From NCBI RefSeq assembly GCF_016219575.1, contig NZ_JACRMG010000023.1:124001-188000 (forward strand): 64,000 nucleotides of DNA, read 5' to 3'. The notes under the pieces are model-generated. The model worked only from the letters and a program-made list of their open reading frames with translations, had not been told where the DNA came from and searched no databases. The stretch's first letter is position 1. Each line of letters starts with the position of its first letter. Source of the DNA: Bradyrhizobium sp. (GTDB taxonomy: Bacteria > Pseudomonadota > Alphaproteobacteria > Rhizobiales > Xanthobacteraceae). A program made the position numbers and the translations under genes. This document shows positions 1 through 7,179 of this stretch, in pieces.

Positions 1-377
1 GCCGCGCCTTCATCGAAACGTCGCGCGCGGCCTGGTCGTGCGAGGGGCTCGATGAGGTCATCGCCGCCTGCGGCGGACCCATCGTCTATCCCGTTGCCGT
101 CGGCCTGGTCAGTGCGGCCCACGGCATTCCACTCGAGCCCGCGCTGCACGCCTTTCTCCATGCGGTCGTTTCCAACTGGATTTCGGCGGGCGCCCGCCTG
201 GTCCCGCTCGGCCAGACCGACAGCCAGCGCGTGCTGGCGCAGCTCGAGGCCGAGGTCGCGGCGACCGCGAAGCGCGCCGTTGCCGCCTCGCTCGACGATC
301 TCGGCAGCGCCACCTTCCGCGCCGATCTGGCATCGCTGCGCCACGAGACGCAATACACGAGGTTGTTCAGGTCGTGA
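1..377 (+). CDS. ureF: urease accessory protein UreF (3' part)
   Basis: The gene enters from the left edge in frame 3 and ends with TGA at 375-377, leaving about 124 C-terminal residues. UreF acts with UreD/UreH and UreG to load nickel into apo-urease in the cytoplasm. The visible part has the alpha-helical UreF tail: a V-G-L-V-S-A-A-H-G-I-P segment, then A-F-L-H-A-V-V-S-N-W-I-S-A-G-A-R-L-V-P-L-G-Q-T-D, and a C-terminal Y-T-R-L-F-R-S close to the family ending. ureG follows 168 bases downstream, which supports the call. The start and N-terminal half lie outside the window. Confidence 0.9.
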   Translation, partial: RAFIETSRAAWSCEGLDEVIAACGGPIVYPVAVGLVSAAHGIPLEPALHAFLHAVVSNWISAGARLVPLGQTDSQRVLAQLEAEVAATAKRAVAASLDDLGSATFRADLASLRHETQYTRLFRS

Positions 378-390
378 ATTTGTCCGCGCC

Positions 391-531
391 GTCGTCCCGG
401 CGAACGCCGGGACCCATAACCACAAGTCTGAGTGGTGTTGTGAAGCTGGTGCCCCAGCGCGGCGCGACAATTTCTCTTGGTGGTTATGGGGCCCGGATCG
501 CGCTCGCTGACGCTCGCTTGTCCGGGACGAC
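391..531. repeat. dispersed palindromic repeat, 'GTCGTCCCGGCG...GGTTATGGG' type
   Basis: Imperfect inverted repeat filling the ureF-ureG gap. The left arm has GTCGTCCCGGCGAACGCCGG then ACCCATAACCAC; the right arm has GTGGTTATGGG and ends TCCGGGACGAC. The same arms recur at 46526-46558 and 50893-51012, with a fragment near 8384-8410. It would form a long hairpin in the ureF-ureG transcript. Confidence 0.8.
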
Positions 532-545
532 AATGGAGAGTGACG

Positions 546-1184
546 ATGCCTAAATCCCACGGTCCCCTGAGGGTCGGCGTCGGCGGTCCGGTCGGATCGG
601 GCAAGACCGCGCTGATGGACCTGCTCTGCAAGAACATGCGCGAGCGCTACGACATCGCAGCGATCACCAACGACATCTACACCAAATGGGACGCCGAGTT
701 CCTGGTGCGCTCGGGCTCGCTGACGCCGGATCGCATCGCGGGCGTCGAGACCGGCGGCTGTCCGCACACCGCGATCCGCGAGGATGCCTCGATGAATCTT
801 GCCGCGGTCGCCGACATGCGCGCAAAATTTCCCGGACTCGACCTGGTGTTGATCGAATCCGGCGGCGACAACCTGGCGGCGACTTTTTCGCCCGAACTGG
901 CCGACCTCACCATCTACGTCATCGACGTCGCCGCCGGCGACAAGATCCCCTCCAAGGGCGGTCCCGGCATCGTCAGGTCGGACCTTCTGGTCATCAACAA
1001 GATCGACCTCGCACCGCATGTCGGGGCGTCGCTGGAGAAAATGGACACCGACGCCAGGCGAATGCGCGGCGAGCGACCCTTCGTCATGACCAATCTGAAG
1101 AAGGGCGAGGGCCTCGAGCGCATCGTCGCCTTCATCGAGGCCAAGGGCGGCTTGCGGCCGGCTGCGAAAGCCAGGGCGGGCTGA
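546..1184 (+). CDS. ureG: urease accessory GTPase UreG
   Basis: Cytoplasmic SIMIBI-class GTPase that powers nickel delivery to urease together with UreF and UreD/H. The 212-residue product has the P-loop G-P-V-G-S-G-K-T at about residues 14-21, the metal-binding C-P-H at about 72-74 in an E-T-G-G-C-P-H-T-A-I-R-E-D context, an E-S-G-G-D-N-L switch motif, and N-K-I-D for guanine recognition. Length matches the family (about 200-215). The ATG at 546 begins M-P-K-S-H-G, just before the conserved R-V-G-V-G-G. An in-frame start further upstream would lie inside the repeat and was rejected. It is the last gene of the urease operon here. Confidence 0.97.
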   Translation: MPKSHGPLRVGVGGPVGSGKTALMDLLCKNMRERYDIAAITNDIYTKWDAEFLVRSGSLTPDRIAGVETGGCPHTAIREDASMNLAAVADMRAKFPGLDLVLIESGGDNLAATFSPELADLTIYVIDVAAGDKIPSKGGPGIVRSDLLVINKIDLAPHVGASLEKMDTDARRMRGERPFVMTNLKKGEGLERIVAFIEAKGGLRPAAKARAG

Positions 1185-1263
1185 AGGCGGACCGGCTCCG
1201 CACCGCACGCGTTAACGATTATGAACGGCCGCGCCTGCCGGCCGGGAATATTTGACTGGCGCT

Positions 1264-1288
1264 GGAACCAAATCCCGCCGCCGCGGTT
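1264..1288 (+). promoter_or_regulatory. possible EcfG-type promoter upstream of the sensor kinase
   Basis: GGAAC at 1264-1268, a 16-base spacer, then GGTT at 1285-1288. This is one mismatch from the general stress consensus (GGAAC, 16-17 bases, CGTT). It lies about 200 bases before the kinase start, inside the 307-base gap 1185-1491, where I see no gene. The distance and the mismatch make it tentative. Confidence 0.35.
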
Positions 1289-1491
1289 AGAAACCTCTGG
1301 CCTCGCGGTGACCAAGGTGTCGTACCCGGTGTGACTGTCCGCGTTGGCGAAGTTCAGTTGCGTCCCGATGACCGCTCCGCCAATATCCCGCGCAATCTGT
1401 CGCCCGGTTCTTCGCTGTCGTCGCTGCCGTCCCGGCATGATGCGGATGCGTCGCTTGATTTGTCATCACTCTCTCATTTCCGAGTAGGCGT

Positions 1492-3153
1492 GTGGTTCGG
1501 CTGGGCTTCATCGTCGGTCTGATCGGGTTGATCGGGGTTCTGCTCTCCGGCGGCGCGGCCTGGCGCGTGTATCAGCAGGAGCTCGCGATCGACGGCATTG
1601 CGTTTGCGCGCACCGTCGACGTCCATGCGAGTCTGGTGCAGGACCGCCTCACCGAGCGCGAGCTGCTCGCCCGCGTCGCTTCCGGGCTATTCCGCGCGCC
1701 CGACGCGGTGAAGGCCAACATGCTGCAGCCGCTGCGCTCGGCGATCTACGCCTTCAAGACCGATTTCGTCGTTGCCGCCTGGATCGCGCGGCTGAAGCCG
1801 TCCGAACTCGCCGCAGCCCAGCGCGAGCTCGCCAACGAAAGCTTTGCCAATCCGATCATCCGCGATTTCGACGACCAGCCGCTCGACCTCAAGGCGATCG
1901 ACAAGCCGGTCAACGTGGTCATGGATCTCGAGCCGCGCAGTCCCGACACCATCACGATTCCCGGCCGCGCGCTCGACGGCCACTCGATCGTCGGTCCCAC
2001 GCTCGCGCGAGCGATGGCCGAAGGCAAACCGGTGGCTTCCGATCCTATTCCGCTGCTGCGCAGGGACGGCCCGGTCGGCATCGTGCTCGCCGCGCCGGTG
2101 CTGCAGGAAGGCGCGTCGCAACCCGCCGGCTTCGTCAGCTTCTCCTACGAGCTTGGGCCGCTGATGCTGGCCAACAACGACCGCTCGCTTTTCTCGGTGG
2201 TGCTGCGCAATCCGCAGGAACCCAACAGCGAACTGGTCGCCAGCGAGCAGGGCGCGGTCACCGCGCGCGCGATTCCCGAGGAGCATCCCGTGCCGTCGAT
2301 CGTGCGCACGGTCACCTTCGGCGGCCGCGACTGGTCGCTCGGCTACTATGCCAGGAACAACGCCGTGCAGCGCGCGCAGCAGACCGCCGCCATCGTGGCG
2401 GCGATCGGGCTTGCCATCACCGGCATCATCTGCGGCCTGTTCGGCTATGTCGTCTACAACAATCTGCGGCTCAGCCGCGAGATCGAGGTGCGCATCGGCT
2501 TCGAGCGTCGGCTCACCGCCGTGATCGACGAGCTCAATCATCGCGTCAAGAACATCCTGGCGGTGATCCAGTCGATCGTCACCCGCACGCTGCGGCATGG
2601 TGCCGACATCGACGTCGCACGCGATCTGCTGATCGGCCGCATCCACGCCATGTCCAACGTCGTCACGCTGCTGAGCGAAAGCCAGTGGCAGGGCGTCAAG
2701 CTGAGGGGCCTGTTCGAATCGCGCTCGATCCCGCATGCCGACCGTATCGCCGTCAACGGCCCGGACATCACCGTCAGCGCGCGCGCCGCGCAGAGCCTGT
2801 CGCTGCTGTTCTTCGAGCTGGCTTCGCATTCCGATGAGGGCCTGTCGCTGGTCGGCAAGCACCCGCACATCGTCGCGCATTGGGAGATCGCGGGCGAGGA
2901 GCCCGACAGCACGTTCCATTTCCGCTGGGAGGAGTTCAATACCTCGCAGGCAACGCGGCGGCCCGACAGCGATTTCGGCCTGATCCTGCTCGACCGTGTC
3001 GCGCCGGAAGCGCTCGGCGGCACCGCGAAGCGCTACTTCACCGATGTCAGCTACGTCTACGAACTCACCGCGCCGATGCAGACCGTGGTCGACATGAACG
3101 AGCGCGACCGTACCGAGCAGATTTCCGCGCCGGTCAGGCCGGTTCGTTCGTAA
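1492..3153 (+). CDS. membrane sensor histidine kinase of the HWE/HisKA_2 (HRXXN) group with a CHASE-like sensor
   Basis: A 553-residue inner-membrane sensor. TM1 is at residues 4-24. A periplasmic CHASE-like domain runs from about 40 to 280 and TM2 from about 300 to 325. The dimerisation/phosphoacceptor motif D-E-L-N-H-R-V-K-N follows, with H350. Kinases of this HRXXN type feed phosphate to PhyR in alphaproteobacteria, and phyR lies 1.3 kb away, so a general stress role is a good inference. The catalytic domain looks degenerate: the N-box, usually H-E-L-A-T-N, reads F-E-L-A-S-H (His at 446 replaces Asn), and no clear G-box is seen. It may be a weak kinase, a phosphatase or a regulatory subunit. 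Start is GTG at 1492; an in-frame stop lies 36 bases upstream. Confidence 0.8.
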   Translation: MVRLGFIVGLIGLIGVLLSGGAAWRVYQQELAIDGIAFARTVDVHASLVQDRLTERELLARVASGLFRAPDAVKANMLQPLRSAIYAFKTDFVVAAWIARLKPSELAAAQRELANESFANPIIRDFDDQPLDLKAIDKPVNVVMDLEPRSPDTITIPGRALDGHSIVGPTLARAMAEGKPVASDPIPLLRRDGPVGIVLAAPVLQEGASQPAGFVSFSYELGPLMLANNDRSLFSVVLRNPQEPNSELVASEQGAVTARAIPEEHPVPSIVRTVTFGGRDWSLGYYARNNAVQRAQQTAAIVAAIGLAITGIICGLFGYVVYNNLRLSREIEVRIGFERRLTAVIDELNHRVKNILAVIQSIVTRTLRHGADIDVARDLLIGRIHAMSNVVTLLSESQWQGVKLRGLFESRSIPHADRIAVNGPDITVSARAAQSLSLLFFELASHSDEGLSLVGKHPHIVAHWEIAGEEPDSTFHFRWEEFNTSQATRRPDSDFGLILLDRVAPEALGGTAKRYFTDVSYVYELTAPMQTVVDMNERDRTEQISAPVRPVRS

Positions 3154-3230
3154 CACGGTGCGCTGTCATAGCGGAACCAACGCCACCTTGAGCGCATTGA
3201 ATCCCCATCACACCACTGAGGAGATGGCTG

Positions 3231-3314
3231 ATGGGACGATACATGTTGTTGTGGCTGCTTGGCGTGCCGATTCCGATCCTGGTTCTGATCTGGGCCTTCG
3301 GCGGATTGAGCTGA
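3231..3314 (+). CDS. 27-residue single-span membrane protein
   Basis: Short reading frame with a strong Shine-Dalgarno (GAGGAG, 9 bases before ATG 3231). The product starts M-G-R-Y-M-L-L-W-L-L-G, continues with P-I-P-I-L-V-L-I-W and ends F-G-G-L-S. It is almost entirely hydrophobic, with a central P-x-P kink. I recall near-identical 25-30 residue proteins of unknown function in many proteobacteria (unchecked), which together with the ribosome site argues that it is real. It sits between the kinase and ecfG and may ride on the kinase transcript. No function can be assigned. Confidence 0.65.
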   Translation: MGRYMLLWLLGVPIPILVLIWAFGGLS

Positions 3315-3333
3315 GTGCATGGAATCGCAGTCT

Positions 3334-3421
3334 CGTAGGATGGGTAGAGCGAAGCGAAACCCATCATGACTGCGGCAAGCGTTATGATCGATGGGTTTCG
3401 CTTCGCTCTACCCATCCTACG
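3334..3421. repeat. dispersed palindrome, 'TAGGATGGGTAGAGCGAAGC' type, copy 1
   Basis: Near-perfect long inverted repeat. The left arm begins CGTAGGATGGGTAGAGCGAA and the right arm is its reverse complement ending ACCCATCCTACG, with a loop of about 25 bases. Two more copies lie at 7052-7132 and 35711-35793. All three are intergenic. Confidence 0.9.
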
Positions 3422-3437
3422 GATCAACACTACAAAC

Positions 3438-3468
3438 AAAAAAAGGCGGCCATCGCGGCCGCCTTTTT
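3438..3468. terminator. bidirectional intrinsic terminator
   Basis: Stem GGCGGCC / GGCCGCC with loop ATCGC, flanked by A-run and T-run (AAAAA...TTTTT) on both sides. It lies between the kinase side and the 3' end of ecfG, so it can end transcription from both directions. Confidence 0.8.
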
Positions 3469-3487
3469 CCGTCGTCTTCCCTCGGTT

Positions 3488-4033
3488 CTACCCATTCCCG
3501 CCGATCACCGCGCGCACGGTGTTGTCGGGTCCGAAATCCTCCGCGCCGTCGACATAGAGCAGCGCGGAGAGCTTCGAGCGCGCGCGGTTGACGCGGCTCT
3601 TGATGGTGCCGACCGCGCAGCCGCAGATCGCCGCCGCGTCTTCGTAGGAGAAGCCGGAGGCGCCGACCAGGATCAGCGCCTCGCGCTGGTCCTGCGGCAG
3701 CTTGTCGAGCGCGGCGCGGAATTCCTCGAATTCCAGATGCGCGCTTTGCGACGGCTGCGTCTTCAGCGTCTTGGCATAGTTGCCCTCCGAGTCCTCCACC
3801 TCGCGCCGCCGCTTGCGATAGTCGGAGCGGAACAGGTTGCGCAGGATGGTGAACAGCCAGGCCGGCAAGTTGGAGCCGGGCTGGAACGAGTCGATGTTGG
3901 CGATCGCGCGCAGCAGCGTCTCCTGCACCAGATCGTCGGCGCGGTCGCCATTGCCTGAAAGCGAGATCGCGAACGCGCGCAGGCTGGGGACGGACGCCAG
4001 CATGTCGTCGCGGAGCTGGTTGGTGAGAGGCAT
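3488..4033 (-). CDS. ecfG: ECF sigma factor EcfG (general stress response)
   Basis: A 181-residue ECF sigma factor of the EcfG (sigT/rpoE2) group that directs RNA polymerase to general stress promoters. Region 2 is at about residues 10-80 (D-D-L-V-Q-E-T-L-L-R-A; W-L-F-T-I-L-R-N). Region 4 is at about 110-165 (L-P-Q-D-Q-R-E-A-L; C-A-V-G-T-I-K-S-R-V-N-R-A-R). Its ATG overlaps the nepR stop (ATGA at 4031-4034 in plus coordinates), so sigma factor and anti-sigma factor are translationally coupled. PhyR is divergent. In the known mechanism NepR holds EcfG until phosphorylated PhyR captures NepR. Confidence 0.95.
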   Translation of the reverse strand: MPLTNQLRDDMLASVPSLRAFAISLSGNGDRADDLVQETLLRAIANIDSFQPGSNLPAWLFTILRNLFRSDYRKRRREVEDSEGNYAKTLKTQPSQSAHLEFEEFRAALDKLPQDQREALILVGASGFSYEDAAAICGCAVGTIKSRVNRARSKLSALLYVDGAEDFGPDNTVRAVIGGNG

Positions 4034-4254
4034 CAGTCCCTCCCGCTGTTTTTTTCGGTATCGCCCCCGCCCTGACCCCCGGGTTCGTCCAGCTTGCGGA
4101 TCAGGTCCGCAAAGCGGTCCGGCACGCCTTGCCGCACCACGTCGTCGTACATGGCGCGGAGCTGATGGCCGATCCTGGCCTGGATTTCCGCGTTGAGGCC
4201 GCCCTGCTTGCGGGGGGCGCCCGGTTGGCTTGCTTGTGGTTTTACTTCCTTCAT
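4033..4254 (-). CDS. nepR: anti-sigma factor NepR
   Basis: Small cytoplasmic anti-sigma factor that binds EcfG and is released by phospho-PhyR. The core I-G-H-Q-L-R-A-M-Y-D-D-V-V-R-Q-G-V-P-D-R-F is the NepR signature: two helices that contact either the sigma factor or the sigma-like domain of PhyR. From ATG 4254 the protein has 73 residues. A GTG at 4266 with a better-spaced purine-rich site would add four residues and is a fair alternative. The C-terminal tail is glycine- and charge-rich, as usual for the family. It overlaps ecfG by one base of the stop. Confidence 0.93.
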   Translation of the reverse strand: MKEVKPQASQPGAPRKQGGLNAEIQARIGHQLRAMYDDVVRQGVPDRFADLIRKLDEPGGQGGGDTEKNSGRD

Positions 4255-4348
4255 GATCCGATCCACGCTCCCCCTGGAGTTAAGTCTCTGAATTCTCGAA
4301 ATTATCTTTCATCGGGAACTCCGGGTTCCGGCCGCATTGAGGAGGGGT

Positions 4349-4373
4349 AATGCAAAGTTCGGTCAAAGGTTCC
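4349..4373 (-). promoter_or_regulatory. probable EcfG promoter of nepR-ecfG
   Basis: Read on the minus strand: GGAAC (4373-4369), 16 bases, CATT (4352-4349). One mismatch from CGTT. It lies about 95 bases before the nepR ATG in the divergent nepR/phyR spacer. Autoregulation of this operon is common in the family. Confidence 0.5.
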
Positions 4374-4394
4374 GCACTTCCGGAACTTTTATCG

Positions 4395-4419
4395 GGAACT
4401 TTTTCCATAACCGGACGTT
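4395..4419 (+). promoter_or_regulatory. EcfG promoter of phyR
   Basis: GGAAC at 4395-4399, 16-base spacer, CGTT at 4416-4419: an exact match to the general stress consensus, 66 bases before the phyR ATG. A second GGAAC at 4382-4386 lies just upstream without a matching -10. Confidence 0.85.
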
Positions 4420-4485
4420 GTGGCCGCATCAGGGAACCGGGCCGCCCCGTCAGGGGGGCTGACCCAAAGAAGAAATGGAGTGGGG

Positions 4486-5292
4486 ATGTCCCGTTCACAG
4501 GTCGTTGCCGAACACCTGCCGCTGCTGCGGCGCTATGCCCGTGCGCTGACCGGAAACCAGTCCTCGGGCGATGCCTATGTCGCCGCCATGCTGGAGGCGC
4601 TGCTCCAGGATGCGTCGCTGCTCGACGAGCGCCACGGTCCGCGCGCCGGGCTGTTCCGGCTGTTCACAAGAATCTGGAATTCGGTCTCGATCAACGACAA
4701 GACAGACGTGACGCCGCTGCCGCTGCCGTCGGAGCGGCGGCTGTCCAACATCACGCCGTTGCCGCGCCAGGCCTTCCTGCTGCTGTCGCTGGAAGGTTTT
4801 TCGGAGGAGGAAGTCGCCTTCATCCTCGGCAGCGAAATTGCTGAGACGCGCCGTCTGGCGGATGCCGCCGGCCGCGAGATGGCCGCCGAGATCGCCACCG
4901 ACGTTCTCATCATCGAGGACGAGACCTTCATCGCGATGGACCTCGAAGCCTTGGTGAAGAATCTCGGCCACAACGTCATCGGCGTCGCGCGCACGCATAA
5001 TGATGCGGTGGCGCTCGCCAAGAACCGCAAGCCCGGCCTGATCCTCGCCGACATCCAGCTCGCCGACGGCTCCTCGGGCCTCGACGCGGTCAACGAGCTC
5101 TTGCGCGCCTTCGAGGTGCCGGTGGTGTTCATCACCGCCTATCCCGAGCGCTTCCTCACCGGCGAGCGGCCGGAGCCGGCGTTCCTGATCTCGAAACCGT
5201 TCCAGCCCGCGATGGTGTCGGCGGTGGCGAGCCAGGCGCTGTTCTTCCAGCGCAACTCGCGCAACCGCGCGCCGAAGGCGGCCTCGGCCTGA
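4486..5292 (+). CDS. phyR: general stress response regulator PhyR
   Basis: A 268-residue anti-anti-sigma response regulator. Residues about 1-135 form an ECF-sigma-like domain without DNA-binding ability (Q-V-V-A-E-H-L-P-L-L-R-R-Y-A-R-A-L-T-G; L-P-R-Q-A-F-L-L-L). Residues about 140-260 form a receiver domain: acidic pocket I-I-E-D-E, phospho-acceptor Asp at 189 in L-A-D-I-Q-L-A-D-G, and the late K in S-K-P-F. When phosphorylated it sequesters NepR and frees EcfG. ATG 4486 follows GGAG/GGGG and gives the usual PhyR N-terminus; upstream in-frame starts fall in the promoter. It is divergent from nepR-ecfG. Confidence 0.96.
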   Translation: MSRSQVVAEHLPLLRRYARALTGNQSSGDAYVAAMLEALLQDASLLDERHGPRAGLFRLFTRIWNSVSINDKTDVTPLPLPSERRLSNITPLPRQAFLLLSLEGFSEEEVAFILGSEIAETRRLADAAGREMAAEIATDVLIIEDETFIAMDLEALVKNLGHNVIGVARTHNDAVALAKNRKPGLILADIQLADGSSGLDAVNELLRAFEVPVVFITAYPERFLTGERPEPAFLISKPFQPAMVSAVASQALFFQRNSRNRAPKAASA

Positions 5293-5319
5293 GGGACGGC
5301 GTCGTCTTGACACGACCTT

Positions 5320-5415
5320 TCGTCATGGCCGGGCTTGGCCCGGCCATCCACGTCTTCCTTGCTTGTCGCGACAAAGTCGTGGATGCCCGGGCCAAGCCCG
5401 GGCATGACGAAAAGT
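5320..5415. repeat. dispersed palindrome, 'CGTCATGGCCGGGCTTGGCCCGGCCATCC' type
   Basis: Nested hairpins: CGTCATGGCCGGGC...GGCCCGGCCATCCACG and CGTGGATGCCCGGGCC...GGGCATGACG. The outer arms TTTCGTCATG / CATGACGAAA pair across the element. It lies between phyR and the next gene. Confidence 0.75.
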
Positions 5416-5509
5416 TGGGTGCACACGGCCAAGATTCTACCGGCACTTCTTGAGCCGGACTCTAAGGGGAGTAGAGCCCGCGCCTCCCGGCTGCTATTCG
5501 CTTCCCCCC

Positions 5510-6391
5510 ATGGATCCATCCCGCGGCGACCGCTCGATCGGCTTCCTCTGCCTGGTGGTGACCGCCGCCGGCTGGGCGCTGAACTGGCCCCTGATGAAGC
5601 TGTTGCTTCAGCAATGGCCGCCGCTGTTCGCGCGCGGCCTTGCCGGCGTGCTGGCGGCCGCGATCCTCGCCGCGCTCGCGCTCGCCCGCCGTGAGCGGCT
5701 CGCCGTCCCGCGCGAAGCGGTCCCGCGGCTGGTCTTCGCGTCCTTCACCAACGTCTTCGCCTGGATGGGCTTTGGCACCATGGCGATGAAATACGTCACC
5801 GTCGGCGAAGGCGCGCTGATCGCCTACACGATGCCGATCTGGGCCATGCTGTTCGCCTGGCCGTTCCTGCATGTGCGCCCGAGCTTGCGCGATATCGCAG
5901 CCCTCGTGCTTGGTATCGCCGGCGTCGCGCTCTTGCTTGGCGCCGACGGCTTCGCGCTTACCGCCGCAAAGCTCACCGGCATCGCGCTGGCGCTGTCCTG
6001 CGCCGTGCTGTTCGCGCTCGGCAACGTGCTCAACCGCGAAGCCTTGCCGATGCCGCCGCTGGTGGTGGTGGCTTGGCAGGTTGGCCTCGGTTGCCTCGTG
6101 ATGCTGGTGCTCGGCATCGCCTTCGAGCATCCGGACTACGCCGCCATCACGCCTGCCGGCATCGCTTGCTTCGTCTACATGACGCTGGTGCCGATGGGCC
6201 TGTGCTATCTCACCTGGTTCGAGACGCTGCGCCGCCTGCCGGCCACCTCGGCCTCGACCGGCATGCTGCTGGTCCCCGTGATCGGCGTCGTCTCCGCCGC
6301 CTTCATCCTCGGCGAGCCGCTGGGCTCGCGCGAACTCGCGGCGATGGTGTTGACCCTCGGCGGCGTGACGCTGGCGCTGCAGCGGGTGTGA
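5510..6391 (+). CDS. EamA/DMT-family exporter
   Basis: A 293-residue inner-membrane protein with about ten hydrophobic spans arranged as two EamA repeats (about residues 12-145 and 155-290), typical of drug/metabolite exporters. Signs of the family are the R-G-L-A-G-V-L-A-A-A segment in repeat 1 and the E-P-L-G-S-R-E-L-A-A-M-V-L-T-L-G-G-V motif near the end of repeat 2. The substrate cannot be told from sequence. ATG 5510 is taken as start because the next residues lead into TM1; an upstream in-frame start would add a tail without hydrophobicity. A terminator follows, so it is probably a single-gene unit. Confidence 0.85.
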   Translation: MDPSRGDRSIGFLCLVVTAAGWALNWPLMKLLLQQWPPLFARGLAGVLAAAILAALALARRERLAVPREAVPRLVFASFTNVFAWMGFGTMAMKYVTVGEGALIAYTMPIWAMLFAWPFLHVRPSLRDIAALVLGIAGVALLLGADGFALTAAKLTGIALALSCAVLFALGNVLNREALPMPPLVVVAWQVGLGCLVMLVLGIAFEHPDYAAITPAGIACFVYMTLVPMGLCYLTWFETLRRLPATSASTGMLLVPVIGVVSAAFILGEPLGSRELAAMVLTLGGVTLALQRV

Positions 6392-6404
6392 GCGCAAAAA
6401 AGAA

Positions 6405-6435
6405 GGGCGCGACCGGCATCACCACGGTCGCGCCC
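6405..6435. terminator. hairpin terminator after the DMT exporter
   Basis: Ten-base perfect stem GGGCGCGACC / GGTCGCGCCC with an 11-base loop. The T-run is poor on the plus strand, while an A-run (GCAAAAAAG) precedes it. Confidence 0.55.
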
Positions 6436-6629
6436 TCTGTAGCCGGTCAATGGGGCAGGGGGGATAACCGGCTGCCGGGATGACTCCCGGCCGCCAGACT
6501 CGTTCCGGCCTGGCCGAAGATTTTTTCGCACACGGTTATGTGATCGGCCGCGCCAGAACCCCGGCGGTTCCCGGCGCGTTGCTTGTGGGATCGCCAATGG
6601 GATTGCCTCGGGGCGAGGGACGAAAACCC

Positions 6630-7034
6630 ATGCCACAAAAATCCCGGAGCACGTTCAGGCTCATCTTCGGCGCGTTGGCCGCCGCCGCGACGCTCTGCGC
6701 GGTGACACTCGCCTCCGGCAACGATCTTGCCGACCGGTTCGAGGCTGTGACGGAACCCGCCGTCGCCGCCGGCGTCAACCGCGCCGCCAAGGCCGACCGC
6801 GAGGCCGCGCCGCAGGCAGCAAGCGCTGCCCGCACCATCCAGCTCAGGATCGACAGCCTCACCGACACCTCGGTGCTGGTGCGCATCCCCGTGCAGAAGG
6901 ATGCCCGCAACCTTCCGCTGGACCCGCCGGCCGCAAAGCCCGGCAAGGCGAAGATGGCGGTGGCGTGCGAGCCGCCGGTCAGCGTGCTGACCGAAGTCGC
7001 TAAACTGCTGCAGCCCGGCAGGTGCGTGACGTGA
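6630..7034 (+). CDS. small exported hypothetical protein
   Basis: 134 residues starting M-P-Q-K-S-R-S, then a hydrophobic stretch F-G-A-L-A-A-A-A-T-L-C-A-V-T-L-A that looks like a signal peptide with cleavage near residue 30. The mature part is alanine-rich and charged. A central segment, T-I-Q-L-R-I-D-S-L-T-D-T-S-V-L-V-R-I-P-V-Q, looks like two beta strands, and two cysteines (C-E-P-P-V; R-C-V-T) could form a disulfide. I do not recognise a family. ATG 6630 was chosen for the signal peptide and the GGGCGAGGGA purine run upstream. It stands alone between a terminator and a repeat. Confidence 0.6.
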   Translation: MPQKSRSTFRLIFGALAAAATLCAVTLASGNDLADRFEAVTEPAVAAGVNRAAKADREAAPQAASAARTIQLRIDSLTDTSVLVRIPVQKDARNLPLDPPAAKPGKAKMAVACEPPVSVLTEVAKLLQPGRCVT

Positions 7035-7051
7035 CGGGGTAGATGTGGTCA

Positions 7052-7132
7052 GTAGGATGGGTAGAGCGAAGCGAAACCCATCATGCTTTCAGCAAGGCGA
7101 TGGGTTTCGCGAAGCGCTCAACCCATCCTACG
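7052..7132. repeat. dispersed palindrome, 'TAGGATGGGTAGAGCGAAGC' type, copy 2
   Basis: Same arms as the copy at 3334-3421 with a shorter loop. The right arm has CGCGAAGCGCTCAACCC in place of CGCTTCGCTCTACCC, so the pairing is less perfect. It lies at the 3' end of the patatin gene. Confidence 0.85.
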
Positions 7133-7179
7133 TTCTCGCAATGACGTCGGGCGCAAGCATCCAGCGTCGCCCCCTTTTC

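Noticed and set aside
6555..6580. AGAAC-N17-CGTT upstream of the exported protein at 6630
   Set aside because: It misses the first G of the strongly conserved -35 box; too weak to list as a promoter.
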